A stretch of 25,202 nucleotides of DNA from Moryella indoligenes (GCF_030812885.1 NZ_JAUSTO010000021.1:1-25202); one strand, 5' to 3'. Shown: positions 8,453-16,157, counted from the stretch's first letter. The notes: generated from the sequence alone by a model not told the origin. A program made the numbers and translations.

Positions 8453-8491
8453 CAGGCGAAGGAATTAGATATACTCCAATTCCTTCGCCTG
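8453..8491 (-). other. Perfect 14-bp intercistronic hairpin
   Basis: CAGGCGAAGGAATT pairs perfectly with AATTCCTTCGCCTG around an 11-base loop. It lies between the P19-like lipoprotein stop (8521) and the DUF2318 ribosome site. There is no T tract after it on the minus strand, so it is more likely an mRNA-stabilising or processing hairpin, or a partial attenuator, than a full terminator. It would let the FTR1-P19 part be expressed more than the ABC part. Confidence 0.75.
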
Positions 8492-8520
8492 AGATTGAAT
8501 CTATCCAATTCTGTTCAGCA

Positions 8521-9207
8521 TTACCACTGCGGGCCGGCCCACTCAAACTCTGTCCACTCAGCAACAAGCGGCTCAGTCCAGAACCTTCCGGTCACGCCCG
8601 TCTCCTTGTCGACGTGCAGCAGATAATCATTGCCCGGCGCGCTGACCTCAAATTTCACATCATATACGCCGAGGCCGTCCTCAAACTTGAAATTTGCACC
8701 GTAGTGCGGGCCATCAGAAGCATTCATCGGCATAAAAGCAACTTCCTGAACCTTATCGGAGCCCTGCTTCTGCACATAAGCCTTAACCTGCAGCCACGGA
8801 ACGAAATCGCCAACGCCATAGCCGAGGGTAGCCCCCTCCGGACCAGCAGTGATATCTGCCTCGATGTGGCAGTCTGCCTCCTCCTTGGAAAGGCTGTTGC
8901 CCGCAGGCTCCATATCAACCGGCTGGAAGTAAACGCCGGAGATGATGAGCGGCCCAACCTCCTGATCGTCTCCAATCGGGAACTCCTCAAAGCCCGCATC
9001 CTCGCCCGGAGCGGCAACATCTGCTGCCTCCGCACTCTCCTCTGCAACCTTCTCCGCTTCGGTCTCCGCCGCAGTCTCAGCAACCGTAGTCTCAGCAACC
9101 GTAGTCTCAGCCGGCGCTGCCGTCGTTGCCGGAGCAGCGTTGCCTCCGCAGGCGGTGAGTGCGAGCGCACCTGCCACCAGTGACATCATAAGACTCTTTC
9201 TGAACAT
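8521..9207 (-). CDS. P19/Tp34-family iron-binding lipoprotein
   Basis: The product is 228 residues: a lipoprotein signal ending LTAC (Cys20), an acidic Ala/Thr/Glu linker (about 25-72), then a Tp34/P19 beta-sandwich domain. Candidate metal ligands match the P19 pattern: Met99 in VDMEP, His114 in CHIEADI, Met159/161 and His168 in MPMNASDGPHYG, and His198 in LLHVD. In P19 these bind copper and iron and form the dimer site for iron delivery. GGGAGG stands 8 bases before the ATG. It follows the FTR1 permease by 16 bases, which is the FetM-FetP gene order. As a Gram-positive lipoprotein it would sit on the outer face of the membrane. Confidence 0.93.
   Translation of the reverse strand: MFRKSLMMSLVAGALALTACGGNAAPATTAAPAETTVAETTVAETAAETEAEKVAEESAEAADVAAPGEDAGFEEFPIGDDQEVGPLIISGVYFQPVDMEPAGNSLSKEEADCHIEADITAGPEGATLGYGVGDFVPWLQVKAYVQKQGSDKVQEVAFMPMNASDGPHYGANFKFEDGLGVYDVKFEVSAPGNDYLLHVDKETGVTGRFWTEPLVAEWTEFEWAGPQW
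9073..9111. repeat. 15-bp tandem repeat in the P19 linker
   Basis: The unit agtctcagcaaccgt occurs 2.6 times and encodes the TTVAE repeats of the lipoprotein linker. Copy number is likely to vary between strains by slippage, changing tether length without a frameshift. Confidence 0.8.
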
Positions 9208-9223
9208 AAAAACGTACCTCCCT

Positions 9224-10576
9224 TTACATTTGATTTTGCTGCGGCTGATTCTTCATCAGCGCAGCTCGCTTCTTTGCGTTATTTTTCAGCTGGTAAATAT
9301 ACGTGACAATTGTAATTACCAGCAAAATAACCTGAGGAACCAGAGTTTCATAGCGGTCGTAGATACCAAAGAGTTCTATCGTAAAGCCGTTCATTCCAGT
9401 GATGATCGTTCTGCCTATCACATCCGCCTCCTGAAGCTCAAACACGCCTTTTCCGATAAAGGAAATGCAGAGCAGAAACATGAGCCAGCTCGTAAATGTG
9501 AAGAAGGGCTTCAGTGGCAGGCGCACACTGAGCTTTGTAATCGCCACATAGACCACAGCGAGGACAATCACAGCCACCGCAAGACCACCCCAGAGCATAT
9601 GCGGGTTGTTTGCAATATTGGAACGCATGCCCTGAAAGAAGAGGATGAGCTCCGCTCCCTCCCGTGAAACCGCGAGAAACGCAGAGAAGGAAAGTGCATA
9701 CATGCTGCCCTTCGTGAGCGACTGCTCCACCTTATCCTTGATGTATTGGCTCCAGAGCTCCGTCTCCGACTTCGAGAGCATCCAATTGCTGACATAAAAC
9801 AGCACCGCAACAGCCAGAAACATCGTGAGTCCCTCAAAGACTTCCTGTCCCAGACCGGACTCGGCCTCTCCGACACTCGCCGCCAGCATATTAAAGATAA
9901 ATGCCAGCACAGCACTGAAGACCACCCCCAGCAGGGCTCCGATATAAACGCTGCGCAGATATTTTTTATTATCTGTCTTCACAAGATAGGCTATGATTGC
10001 AGCGATCACCAGTATCGCCTCCAGCCCCTCACGAAGCGTGAGACCCAGCACAGCGATAAAGGTCTGCCATCCCGCTGCCCGTGCAGCCGTTGCAGGATTG
10101 TCCTTCACGGACGCCTGCGCGCTTTCAGCGCTTCCCTCTCCGGACTCCGCTTTTTTTCCTCCATCCAGAAAAATCGCATCTTCTACGAGCATCTGCTTCA
10201 GCGTTTCCGTACTCTCTCGAAACTCCTCCGGAGTTCCCTTGTCGCGTATCACCTTCTTTACCAGATAGAACTGGTGCTCCACCTCCGAGCCGCGGCTGCC
10301 GGAAATGGCCGCCATCACCGTCTTCTCAAAGCCGAGCTTTTCATAAAACTTGTAATAGGCAACATTTACCTCCTCTGTCGCCCGCTTGCCGGCGCCATCA
10401 CCACCATCCTCATAGATCTCGACTGCGCTGTCCAGCACCTCTCCCATGGTTGCCGCAACCGCTTCCCAGTTATCGTATTTCGTCTCCGCAAAGGCCGTAA
10501 GACTTTCCGCCAGCAAAAAAACAAATGCGAGCAGCAGTGCCACCCCAGTTCTTCTGACTCTTCTGAACTGATACAT
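9224..10576 (-). CDS. FTR1-family iron permease with extracytoplasmic N-terminal domain
   Basis: The product is 450 residues. A signal-like hydrophobic segment (about 11-30) precedes an extracytoplasmic helical domain (35-165), and seven membrane segments follow. Both FTR1 iron-passage motifs are present: REGLE (182-186) and REGAE (305-309). The N-terminal domain is the kind found in FetM and EfeU-type permeases that work with a periplasmic iron-binding protein, here the adjacent P19-like lipoprotein. AGGGG lies just before the ATG. It is 14 bases downstream of an ABC ATPase gene. The predicted job is iron import across the cytoplasmic membrane. Confidence 0.94.
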   Translation of the reverse strand: MYQFRRVRRTGVALLLAFVFLLAESLTAFAETKYDNWEAVAATMGEVLDSAVEIYEDGGDGAGKRATEEVNVAYYKFYEKLGFEKTVMAAISGSRGSEVEHQFYLVKKVIRDKGTPEEFRESTETLKQMLVEDAIFLDGGKKAESGEGSAESAQASVKDNPATAARAAGWQTFIAVLGLTLREGLEAILVIAAIIAYLVKTDNKKYLRSVYIGALLGVVFSAVLAFIFNMLAASVGEAESGLGQEVFEGLTMFLAVAVLFYVSNWMLSKSETELWSQYIKDKVEQSLTKGSMYALSFSAFLAVSREGAELILFFQGMRSNIANNPHMLWGGLAVAVIVLAVVYVAITKLSVRLPLKPFFTFTSWLMFLLCISFIGKGVFELQEADVIGRTIITGMNGFTIELFGIYDRYETLVPQVILLVITIVTYIYQLKNNAKKRAALMKNQPQQNQM

Positions 10577-10590
10577 CCTTCCCCTCTTTT

Positions 10591-11289
10591 CTATGCATTT
10601 TCCAATTTTCCATCGCGCATACAGAGTACGCGGTCCGCGTGGTGCAGAATCTCTTCCTCATGCGTCACAATAAGCAGCGCAGTTCCGCGTTCATGTACCC
10701 GCCGGAGAAGCTCCATGATCTCAGCGCTGCTTCCGGCATCCAGATCGGCCGTCGGCTCGTCTGCGATGAGCACGCTCGGCTCATTCATCAGCGCCCGCGC
10801 CAACAGAGTGCGCTTCAGCTCTCCACCCGACAGGCTTCTCGGAAACTCATCCCTCAAATCAAGGATTCCCATCTGATCCAGAAGAACAGCCGCGCGCTGA
10901 AGCGCTGCCGCACTCCTCTCACTCCCGCCCCATCCGTTTTTTTTTGTCTCAGAGAGACAGGCCGGCAGCGCCACATTCTCCATCACCGTAAGATTTGGAA
11001 GAGTTCCAAGCTGCTGCGGCACATAGCCGATATCCAGATTTCTGTAGCGGTCGCAGCGCTTCTCATCCCAGCTCCCGAGCAGTTCTCCGCGAAAGCTTAT
11101 TTCTCCCGACGTTGGCTTCAGAAAACCTGCCAGCAGATTCAGAAAGGTCGTCTTCCCGCTTCCGGAGCGCCCGGTGATATACAGAAACTCACCCTCCCGC
11201 ATCGCGAAATCAAGATTCCTCAGCGCCGCAAAGCTGCGCCCGCCGCGCAGAAAGCACTTTGTAAGTCCGCTTGCCTTGAACAGCTCCAT
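10591..11289 (-). CDS. ABC transporter ATPase, LolD/MacB type (iron operon, first ATPase)
   Basis: The product is 232 residues with Walker A GRSGSGKTT (40-48), Q-loop VPQQ, signature LSGGELKR (153-160), Walker B VLIADEP (173-179) and H-loop VTHEE. It belongs to the ATPase class that drives FtsX/MacB permeases, yet no permease gene is next to it. The unpaired permease gene is at 2290-3492, eight genes away at the other end of the operon. An insert of about 15 residues (near 112-128, SETKKNGWGGSER) comes between the Q-loop and signature. Its start overlaps the stop of the DUF4418 gene by one base (TGATG), so translation is coupled. Confidence 0.92.
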   Translation of the reverse strand: MELFKASGLTKCFLRGGRSFAALRNLDFAMREGEFLYITGRSGSGKTTFLNLLAGFLKPTSGEISFRGELLGSWDEKRCDRYRNLDIGYVPQQLGTLPNLTVMENVALPACLSETKKNGWGGSERSAAALQRAAVLLDQMGILDLRDEFPRSLSGGELKRTLLARALMNEPSVLIADEPTADLDAGSSAEIMELLRRVHERGTALLIVTHEEEILHHADRVLCMRDGKLENA

Positions 11290-11696
11290 CAGGCTGCGCC
11301 ACCGTCTGCACGATAGCGCAGCAGATAGAAAGCGCTGATCAGAAAATACAGAAGCGAGAGCAGATATACCGCAGGTCTCACATAGAGATTACAGCTCATG
11401 GTATGCATCTTGCATCCGCCAATCAGGCGAAAGGCCAGCGCAAATATGAGCAGTGCCAATGGCAGATTTGCGAGCGCCAGTCCATATGCCACCGCCCGGT
11501 TTCGGACAAACATAAAGAACAGCGCAATAGATACCCCGAGTGCCCCACACCCCCGCACCGCCTGTCCCATCCAGTGGCACTTCATATATCCACCGTCCGC
11601 CTTCAACGGGCAGATCGGCAGAAGCCCCCCCGGCGTCAGTACAATCAGCAGCGCCAGGCATAAAAAGATTCCTCCAAATAACCATCTGCGATTCAT
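11289..11696 (-). CDS. DUF4418 family small membrane protein, Cys/Met/His-rich
   Basis: The product is 135 residues with four hydrophobic segments. Conserved Cys, His and Met residues cluster on the loops: Cys29 (PICP), Met38-Lys-Cys40-His41-Trp, Cys50, then Cys95-x-Met97-His98-x-Met100-x-Cys102. This pattern matches DUF4418, whose function is not known. The residues suggest metal or haem handling or a redox role, which would suit an iron operon. GAGGGGG lies 8 bases before the ATG at 11696; a longer open frame to 11765 has no ribosome site. It is the first gene of the ten-gene operon. Confidence 0.75.
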   Translation of the reverse strand: MNRRWLFGGIFLCLALLIVLTPGGLLPICPLKADGGYMKCHWMGQAVRGCGALGVSIALFFMFVRNRAVAYGLALANLPLALLIFALAFRLIGGCKMHTMSCNLYVRPAVYLLSLLYFLISAFYLLRYRADGGAA

Positions 11697-11767
11697 TTGA
11701 ATTCCCCCTCTGTTGATTCTAATCGTTGTCTTAGTTCCAGATAACCATTCTCTCAAAAAAATCAACT

Positions 11768-11836
11768 GATCCTAGGATCAACTGACTTTATGTGCTGGGT
11801 GACTTTAATTAGAATTAACTAATCACTTGAGTTAGT
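11768..11836 (-). promoter_or_regulatory. Dyad operators overlapping the iron promoter and in its leader
   Basis: ACTAA-(9)-TTAGT (11818-11836) covers the -10 box and start region, the usual place for a repressor. Further down is a 12-base palindrome GATCCTAGGATC (11768-11779), which is flanked by direct repeats of atcaactga (11761-11769 and 11777-11785). A TTAG-(6)-CTAA dyad also lies just upstream of the -35 box. These resemble DtxR/MntR/Fur-class metalloregulator sites in placement and partly in sequence. The identity of the regulator is inference. Confidence 0.45.
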
Positions 11837-11861
11837 ATAACACAGATCAGAATGCTGTCAA
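11834..11861 (-). promoter_or_regulatory. Promoter of the iron operon
   Basis: Minus-strand TTGACA (11856-11861) and TATACT (11834-11839) are 16 bases apart, a near-consensus sigma-A promoter. The start would be near 11827, giving a leader of about 130 bases before the DUF4418 gene. Confidence 0.75.
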
Positions 11862-11910
11862 CGTGTTTTTTAGGCTGATCTAACTATAAGGTAAAATTTC
11901 CTGTGAACAA

Positions 11911-11939
11911 AGCAGCCGCCCGTTTTACGGGCGGCTGCT
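11911..11939 (-). terminator. Terminator of the M18 aminopeptidase gene
   Basis: A perfect 12-base-pair GC-rich stem (AGCAGCCGCCCG with CGGGCGGCTGCT) with a 5-base loop lies 17 bases after the aminopeptidase stop. On the minus strand it runs into TTTGTT. On the plus strand it is followed by GAAAATT, so it is mainly a minus-strand terminator. Confidence 0.85.
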
Positions 11940-11956
11940 GAAAATTAGTTTGAAGC

Positions 11957-13276
11957 TTAGAAACGGAGCTTGTAGTTTCCATCTCCCACTCCCTCAACAG
12001 AGGAGGAAAAGAGCAATTTTGCCGCTTCAATCAGATATGCAGTGTCGCGACTTCCCGCCGTCTCGTAGGAGGAGTGCATGGCAAGCTGCGGAAGACCGAT
12101 ATCCACAGTATTTAAAGCGACCTGCGTATTGGAAATGTTTCCAAGCGTAGAACCGCCCAGAATATCCGAGCGATTGGTAAAGACCTGCACCGGAACATTC
12201 GCCTTTTCACAAATCGCACGGAAAATCGCGCCGGAGATTGCATCCGTCGTATACTTCTGATTGGCGCTGTACTTGATCACAATGCCCTTGTTCATATACG
12301 GGCGGTTTGTCGGATCCGCCTTGCCCGTCTGATTCGGATGAACGCTGTGCGCATTATCCGCAGACACAAGGAAACTTGAGGCCAGCGCGCGGAGATAATA
12401 CTCCTCATCGTGGCCGAGCGCGGCATTGATCCTGTGCAGCACATCCTTTAAAAAGGTAGATTCCGCGCCTTGTTTGGTGCCGCTGCCGACCTCCTCATTG
12501 TCGTAGACACAGTGCACCGCCACGCTGTCCTTCGGCTCTGCCTGAAGGAATCCCTTCAGAGAGGAAAAGGCACACTGCAGGTCATCCAGACGACCGCTGC
12601 TCAGATACTCCCCATTCGCCCCGACAAGACGGGCCTTCATACGATTGTACAGGAAGAGATCTGTGTCCAGTATCTCCTCCGGTTTCACCCCAGCCGCCTC
12701 TGCAATCAAGGTCTCAAAACGCCCCTTTGCATCCTCGCTGTCACCAAAGAGCGGCAGCATATCTACCTGTGCGTTGTAGCTGTAGCCCTCATTCACCTGG
12801 CGATTCATATGGATCGCCAGATTCGGAATGATCATAAGATCGCGGTCAATATTGATGAGGCGCGTCTCTATTCCTTCCGCCGTGCGGACAACCACACGCC
12901 CCGCGACCGAGAGCGGCCTGTCAAGCCAGGGCGCACAGAGCATACCGCCGTACTTCTCTACATTCAGCTTGATATACTGCTTATCAATCTCTATCTCCGC
13001 ATTGGGTTTGATCTTAAAGGCGGGTGAATCGCTATGGCTCGCCATGATCTGAAAGCCGAGAAAATCCTCTTTCGGAACCCGGAACGCGATGAGCGCGGAG
13101 TCATTTCGACTCACATAGTAGCCCTTTCCGGCCTCCAGCTTCCACGGCATCCCCTCGCAGAGCAGCTCATATCCCTGTGCCTTCAGTATCCCCTTCATGT
13201 TGGCTACAGCCCAGAACGCATTTGGACTGGAATCCAGAAACTCCATCAGTTCCTGATTCACCTGCTGAAACTGCAT
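11957..13276 (-). CDS. M18 family metallo-aminopeptidase
   Basis: The product is 439 residues, the usual length for M18 peptidases, which remove N-terminal acidic or hydrophobic residues from peptides in the cytosol as large oligomers. The two-metal site residues are visible: His81 in ASHSDSPAFK, Asp231 in GRLDDL, Glu261/Glu262 in DNEEVGS, Asp307 in SADNAHS and His401 in AMHSSYE. The dodecamer-type domain insertion lies between the first and second ligands. The frame opens at 13294, but GGAGG is placed 8 bases before the ATG at 13276, which also starts MQFQQ as in relatives. It has its own extended -10 promoter and terminator, so it is a single-gene unit. Confidence 0.95.
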   Translation of the reverse strand: MQFQQVNQELMEFLDSSPNAFWAVANMKGILKAQGYELLCEGMPWKLEAGKGYYVSRNDSALIAFRVPKEDFLGFQIMASHSDSPAFKIKPNAEIEIDKQYIKLNVEKYGGMLCAPWLDRPLSVAGRVVVRTAEGIETRLINIDRDLMIIPNLAIHMNRQVNEGYSYNAQVDMLPLFGDSEDAKGRFETLIAEAAGVKPEEILDTDLFLYNRMKARLVGANGEYLSSGRLDDLQCAFSSLKGFLQAEPKDSVAVHCVYDNEEVGSGTKQGAESTFLKDVLHRINAALGHDEEYYLRALASSFLVSADNAHSVHPNQTGKADPTNRPYMNKGIVIKYSANQKYTTDAISGAIFRAICEKANVPVQVFTNRSDILGGSTLGNISNTQVALNTVDIGLPQLAMHSSYETAGSRDTAYLIEAAKLLFSSSVEGVGDGNYKLRF

Positions 13277-13343
13277 ATCCTCATCCTCCCTCATTGGTTG
13301 TCAGGTATTTGGCCCTCTCCGATCATCCATTCGGACCTTTTGT

Positions 13344-13358
13344 ATCATACCATCTCGC
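13344..13358 (-). promoter_or_regulatory. Extended -10 promoter for the aminopeptidase
   Basis: Minus-strand TGGTATGAT fits the extended -10 form (TGnTATAAT), with TATGAT at 13344-13349. No good -35 box is seen at 17 bases, as is common with extended -10 sites. The leader is about 60 bases. Confidence 0.5.
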
Positions 13359-13385
13359 TGCCGCTCGATGGGTTTTCTCGTCAAA

Positions 13386-13411
13386 ACTCCATTTGCGCAA
13401 GCGCATGGAGT
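13386..13411 (-). terminator. Terminator after the secreted-protein gene
   Basis: ACTCCAT-GCGC pairs with GCGC-AA-ATGGAGT, giving an 11-base-pair stem with a two-base bulge, followed on the minus strand by TTTTG. It lies about 110 bases after the stop at 13519. The stretch 13412-13518 between them holds nothing I recognise. Confidence 0.65.
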
Positions 13412-13518
13412 CTTTCCTCGTTATTTTACCATATCTCTACTACTTTGTGGTTGAGGATATATGAACACCACGCTTGAAACATATCCATAAATTAACGCTT
13501 ACCAAGCCAGCTTCTTTT

Positions 13519-14229
13519 TCAGTTCCAGGGATCACTGCTTGCCGGAACGCGGATCCCACCGAGCAGCATCTGCTGTGTGAGGAACCACTCCCCGGTCGAT
13601 TTCTTCTGCCGAAGCTCAATTGGGCGAGGGCTGTCCGCTCCGCCGCTCTTTACATAGAGCTTTAAGTACCCCTGACTCTCATTGTCCCTGCTGTAGGGCG
13701 TCTCGATAATCACGATACTGTACGGAACACTGGGCTGATAATCATTTTCCGGTGTCGCTCCCTCATAGTAGGAGCGCGGCACATAGTCCTTGTCAAAAAA
13801 GCGGTCTCTCAGAAACTGCTTGTCATAATTGGAGAGCTCTCCCGGCCCCATCAGAAAATTCAGCATGGCAATCGCATCGTCTTTATTCTTCGGATATCTT
13901 GCCAACGCGGCCACAACCAATGCAGCTGTCATATGCGGATCTCTGAGTGCTCCCTCCTCCATGGACTCAAGATCTTTCAGATTCTGCGGGAGACGATCCA
14001 TCTTTACCGGATATCCTGTGCTTCCACCTGCCATTCTCTTTTCTGCTCCTTTCACAAAAACTTTATCCCAGTCAACTTCTGCTGCCTGCACATCCTCCCG
14101 ACCGGCAGAATATTCTTCTGTATATGCGCTGTTCTGGCCTCGAAATCTTCTCTCCGCCTTTACATCCTGAGTTCCAGAAAGGAACAGCATGAAGATTACT
14201 GCCAGCATAACAGCAAACGACCTAATCAT
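13519..14229 (-). CDS. Secreted protein of unknown function
   Basis: The product is 236 residues with a clear signal peptide (hydrophobic 5-18) and a likely cut after VKA near residue 25. The mature part is soluble: an acidic/polar N-terminal third, a short alpha-rich segment (ALRDPHMTAALVVAALARYP), and a C-terminal beta-rich domain (VPYSIVIIETPYSRDNESQ onward, ending PASSDPWN). It may belong to an uncharacterised family seen in Clostridia (DUF6935-like), but I am not sure. Its start overlaps the end of the lipoprotein gene by 8 bases, so the two are co-translated and probably act together outside the cell. Confidence 0.75.
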   Translation of the reverse strand: MIRSFAVMLAVIFMLFLSGTQDVKAERRFRGQNSAYTEEYSAGREDVQAAEVDWDKVFVKGAEKRMAGGSTGYPVKMDRLPQNLKDLESMEEGALRDPHMTAALVVAALARYPKNKDDAIAMLNFLMGPGELSNYDKQFLRDRFFDKDYVPRSYYEGATPENDYQPSVPYSIVIIETPYSRDNESQGYLKLYVKSGGADSPRPIELRQKKSTGEWFLTQQMLLGGIRVPASSDPWN

Positions 14230-15841
14230 GTATCTTAGCGATCATATCCCTGATCACCTGATGGGTACATTGCGCGAGATCGTTAGGATCATTCTCACCG
14301 CTGCCGCACTCAACACTCAGCTCTAAACCCTCGTATCCGCCTATCTTTTTTCCAAAAGATATATAATAATCCACCTTTGCTCCTCCCAGAGGCATATTAG
14401 ACTCTATGATCTCCTGCACCTCAAAAGTCCCAATCTTCTCTTTCTTCTCCTCTACCTCCGTATCCATCCCCTTCGAAATATCCAAGATCATATCATAGGC
14501 CATTTGCAGTGATTCCTTCGTCGGGAACGGTTGAATATCAATGTAGACCATATAAATATCCGAGTCTAAAGACACAATTCTGCTTCCGTCCTCCCGCTTC
14601 AGAATATTATCCGGATAGGGCAGGAAAAGCTTTCCTTCATCATTGATATCACAATCGACAAAAGTTGCTGCAAAATCAAAATATCCCAATTCTCCGATCG
14701 GCGCCCCTTCCATGGGTTCCATCTGAGCATGAGCGCTGCCTTCCGAGCCACCTGAGGTTCCAGCCTCGTCTCCCTCAAATGTATCCGGCATACTCTTTCC
14801 CGCCTCTATCATAGGAAGGTACCAGTCATAATAACCTGCGGGCAGCTCCTTTTTCTTTGCCGCAACATCATCCCAGCGCTCGCCCCAGGGCTTCATATAT
14901 ACTGCGTAAGAGAGCTCGTCCCCATCGCTATTATAATCTCCAAGAATCTCTATAAAATGCTTATAACCCTCTGCTTTATTCTGCTCCACAGTTGCAGGAT
15001 CAATAATCCAGTCCGCATGCCCGATCTGACCATCCATAAAGTAACCCGACTCCGAGACAGCAGCCCCGTTCTCAGAAATCCCTCCCTGAGCTGTGATCGT
15101 CAGCACCGTCTCAGAGACAGGATCATTCAGCGGCAGATCCTGATCCCAGATCACCATGCTTGCCTTTCCATCTGCATCGAGCTTAATACGGCCCATGCAA
15201 TCATATCGAACGTCTTCAAAACCTGCCCAGTAGCCCTCTCCCGACCGGATCTCCCAGTAACCGTAGTAATCGCCGTTCCAGTATTCCTGAATCCCCTTCT
15301 CTGCAGAATCCTTTCCCGCAGTCAGTGGCTTTTTACCCTTGCTCTCTTTTTCTTTTGTCTCTTTCCCCTTTGTATCCTTTCCTTCAGTCTCTGCAGTGCC
15401 CGCACCGGATGCAGCCTCAAAAATCATTTCTGTTTCATCCTGAATCAGAGAAAGTCGGCCATCCTTCATCTTCAGTACAAAGTTTTCCTTTTTCCCCTCA
15501 TCTTCCAGGGAGCCCTTTCCTTCTCCTTCACCAGTGGCCCCCCAGATCACGGGACATGTTTCTCCCATCATTTCCAGGCTGCCTGTGCCATCCTCCAGAA
15601 GAGAGAGACTTATCGTCATACCCATCTCCTTAAGCATCTGCATCATATCTTCATCTACGGTATCGTCCTCATCCGATCCGATCATCTCTCTGGCATCCCA
15701 TTTCCCTACAAAGGCTTTTTTATAATCCTCCTTCCCCTTTCCGGATCCACCTCCGCAAGCCATAAGGCCAATGACCATCACAATGGACAGAGCAATACTC
15801 ATCCACCTTTTCAAGCTGCTCTTACTTCCTGTATTTGCCAT
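14222..15841 (-). CDS. Large lipoprotein of unknown function
   Basis: The product is 539 residues. It has a lipoprotein signal with GLMAC and Cys29 as the lipid site, followed by a Gly/Lys linker. Two blocks (about 40-150 and 185-330) begin with a pattern like FVGKWDAREMIG and YYGYWEIRSGEGYW, resembling lipocalin-like or DUF-type domains that measure protein or small-molecule levels. A Lys/Glu/Gly-rich tract (KGKETKEKESKGKK) lies between them. The last 150 residues form a third, predicted alpha/beta domain. AAAGGAG precedes the ATG. It is the first gene of a two-gene operon with the secreted protein. No enzyme motif is seen. Confidence 0.8.
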   Translation of the reverse strand: MANTGSKSSLKRWMSIALSIVMVIGLMACGGGSGKGKEDYKKAFVGKWDAREMIGSDEDDTVDEDMMQMLKEMGMTISLSLLEDGTGSLEMMGETCPVIWGATGEGEGKGSLEDEGKKENFVLKMKDGRLSLIQDETEMIFEAASGAGTAETEGKDTKGKETKEKESKGKKPLTAGKDSAEKGIQEYWNGDYYGYWEIRSGEGYWAGFEDVRYDCMGRIKLDADGKASMVIWDQDLPLNDPVSETVLTITAQGGISENGAAVSESGYFMDGQIGHADWIIDPATVEQNKAEGYKHFIEILGDYNSDGDELSYAVYMKPWGERWDDVAAKKKELPAGYYDWYLPMIEAGKSMPDTFEGDEAGTSGGSEGSAHAQMEPMEGAPIGELGYFDFAATFVDCDINDEGKLFLPYPDNILKREDGSRIVSLDSDIYMVYIDIQPFPTKESLQMAYDMILDISKGMDTEVEEKKEKIGTFEVQEIIESNMPLGGAKVDYYISFGKKIGGYEGLELSVECGSGENDPNDLAQCTHQVIRDMIAKIHD

Positions 15842-15879
15842 CCCGTCTCCTTTCTTCGCTTTTGTCCCGCAAAGGTTAC

Positions 15880-15925
15880 TGTATATATTCCATGAATGTT
15901 TTGTAAACAGTCTACCAGTTTGGTA
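15880..15925 (-). promoter_or_regulatory. Promoter and dyad upstream of the lipoprotein gene
   Basis: Minus-strand TTTACA (15902-15907) and TATACA (15880-15885) are 16 bases apart. Directly upstream is an inverted repeat TACCA-AAC-TGGTA (15913-15925), a possible activator or repressor site. The leader before the ATG is about 35 bases. Confidence 0.45.
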
Positions 15926-15976
15926 TCTATAAAATCTATGGTACCCGGGATACTTTTTGGCTATTTGGGCAGAAAA

Positions 15977-16018
15977 CAGGCAGAGATGAGCCTGTCAAAA
16001 CAGGTACACCTCTGCCTG
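15977..16018 (-). terminator. Terminator after the HD-domain gene
   Basis: CAGGCAGAG pairs with CTCTGCCTG, and an inner CCTG/CAGG pair closes a TTTTGA loop. On the minus strand it runs into TTTTCT. It lies about 140 bases after the HD gene stop. The stretch in between (16019-16157) has a short open frame (15936-16130) with no recognised family. Confidence 0.65.
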
Positions 16019-16157
16019 TATGATATTTGTTCTCCCTCCCGCCTACAAAACAGGTCTCAGAAGTCGTAACAGTACTTACAACGGACTCGAAAGCCACTAC
16101 AGCATAATCACCCCACGGCTTTTTATTCATTTTTACTTATTCCAATAGAAAATATAT

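Noticed and set aside
14957..15895. A 312-residue plus-strand open frame
   Set aside because: It is antisense to the lipoprotein gene, which has a proper signal, ribosome site and promoter.
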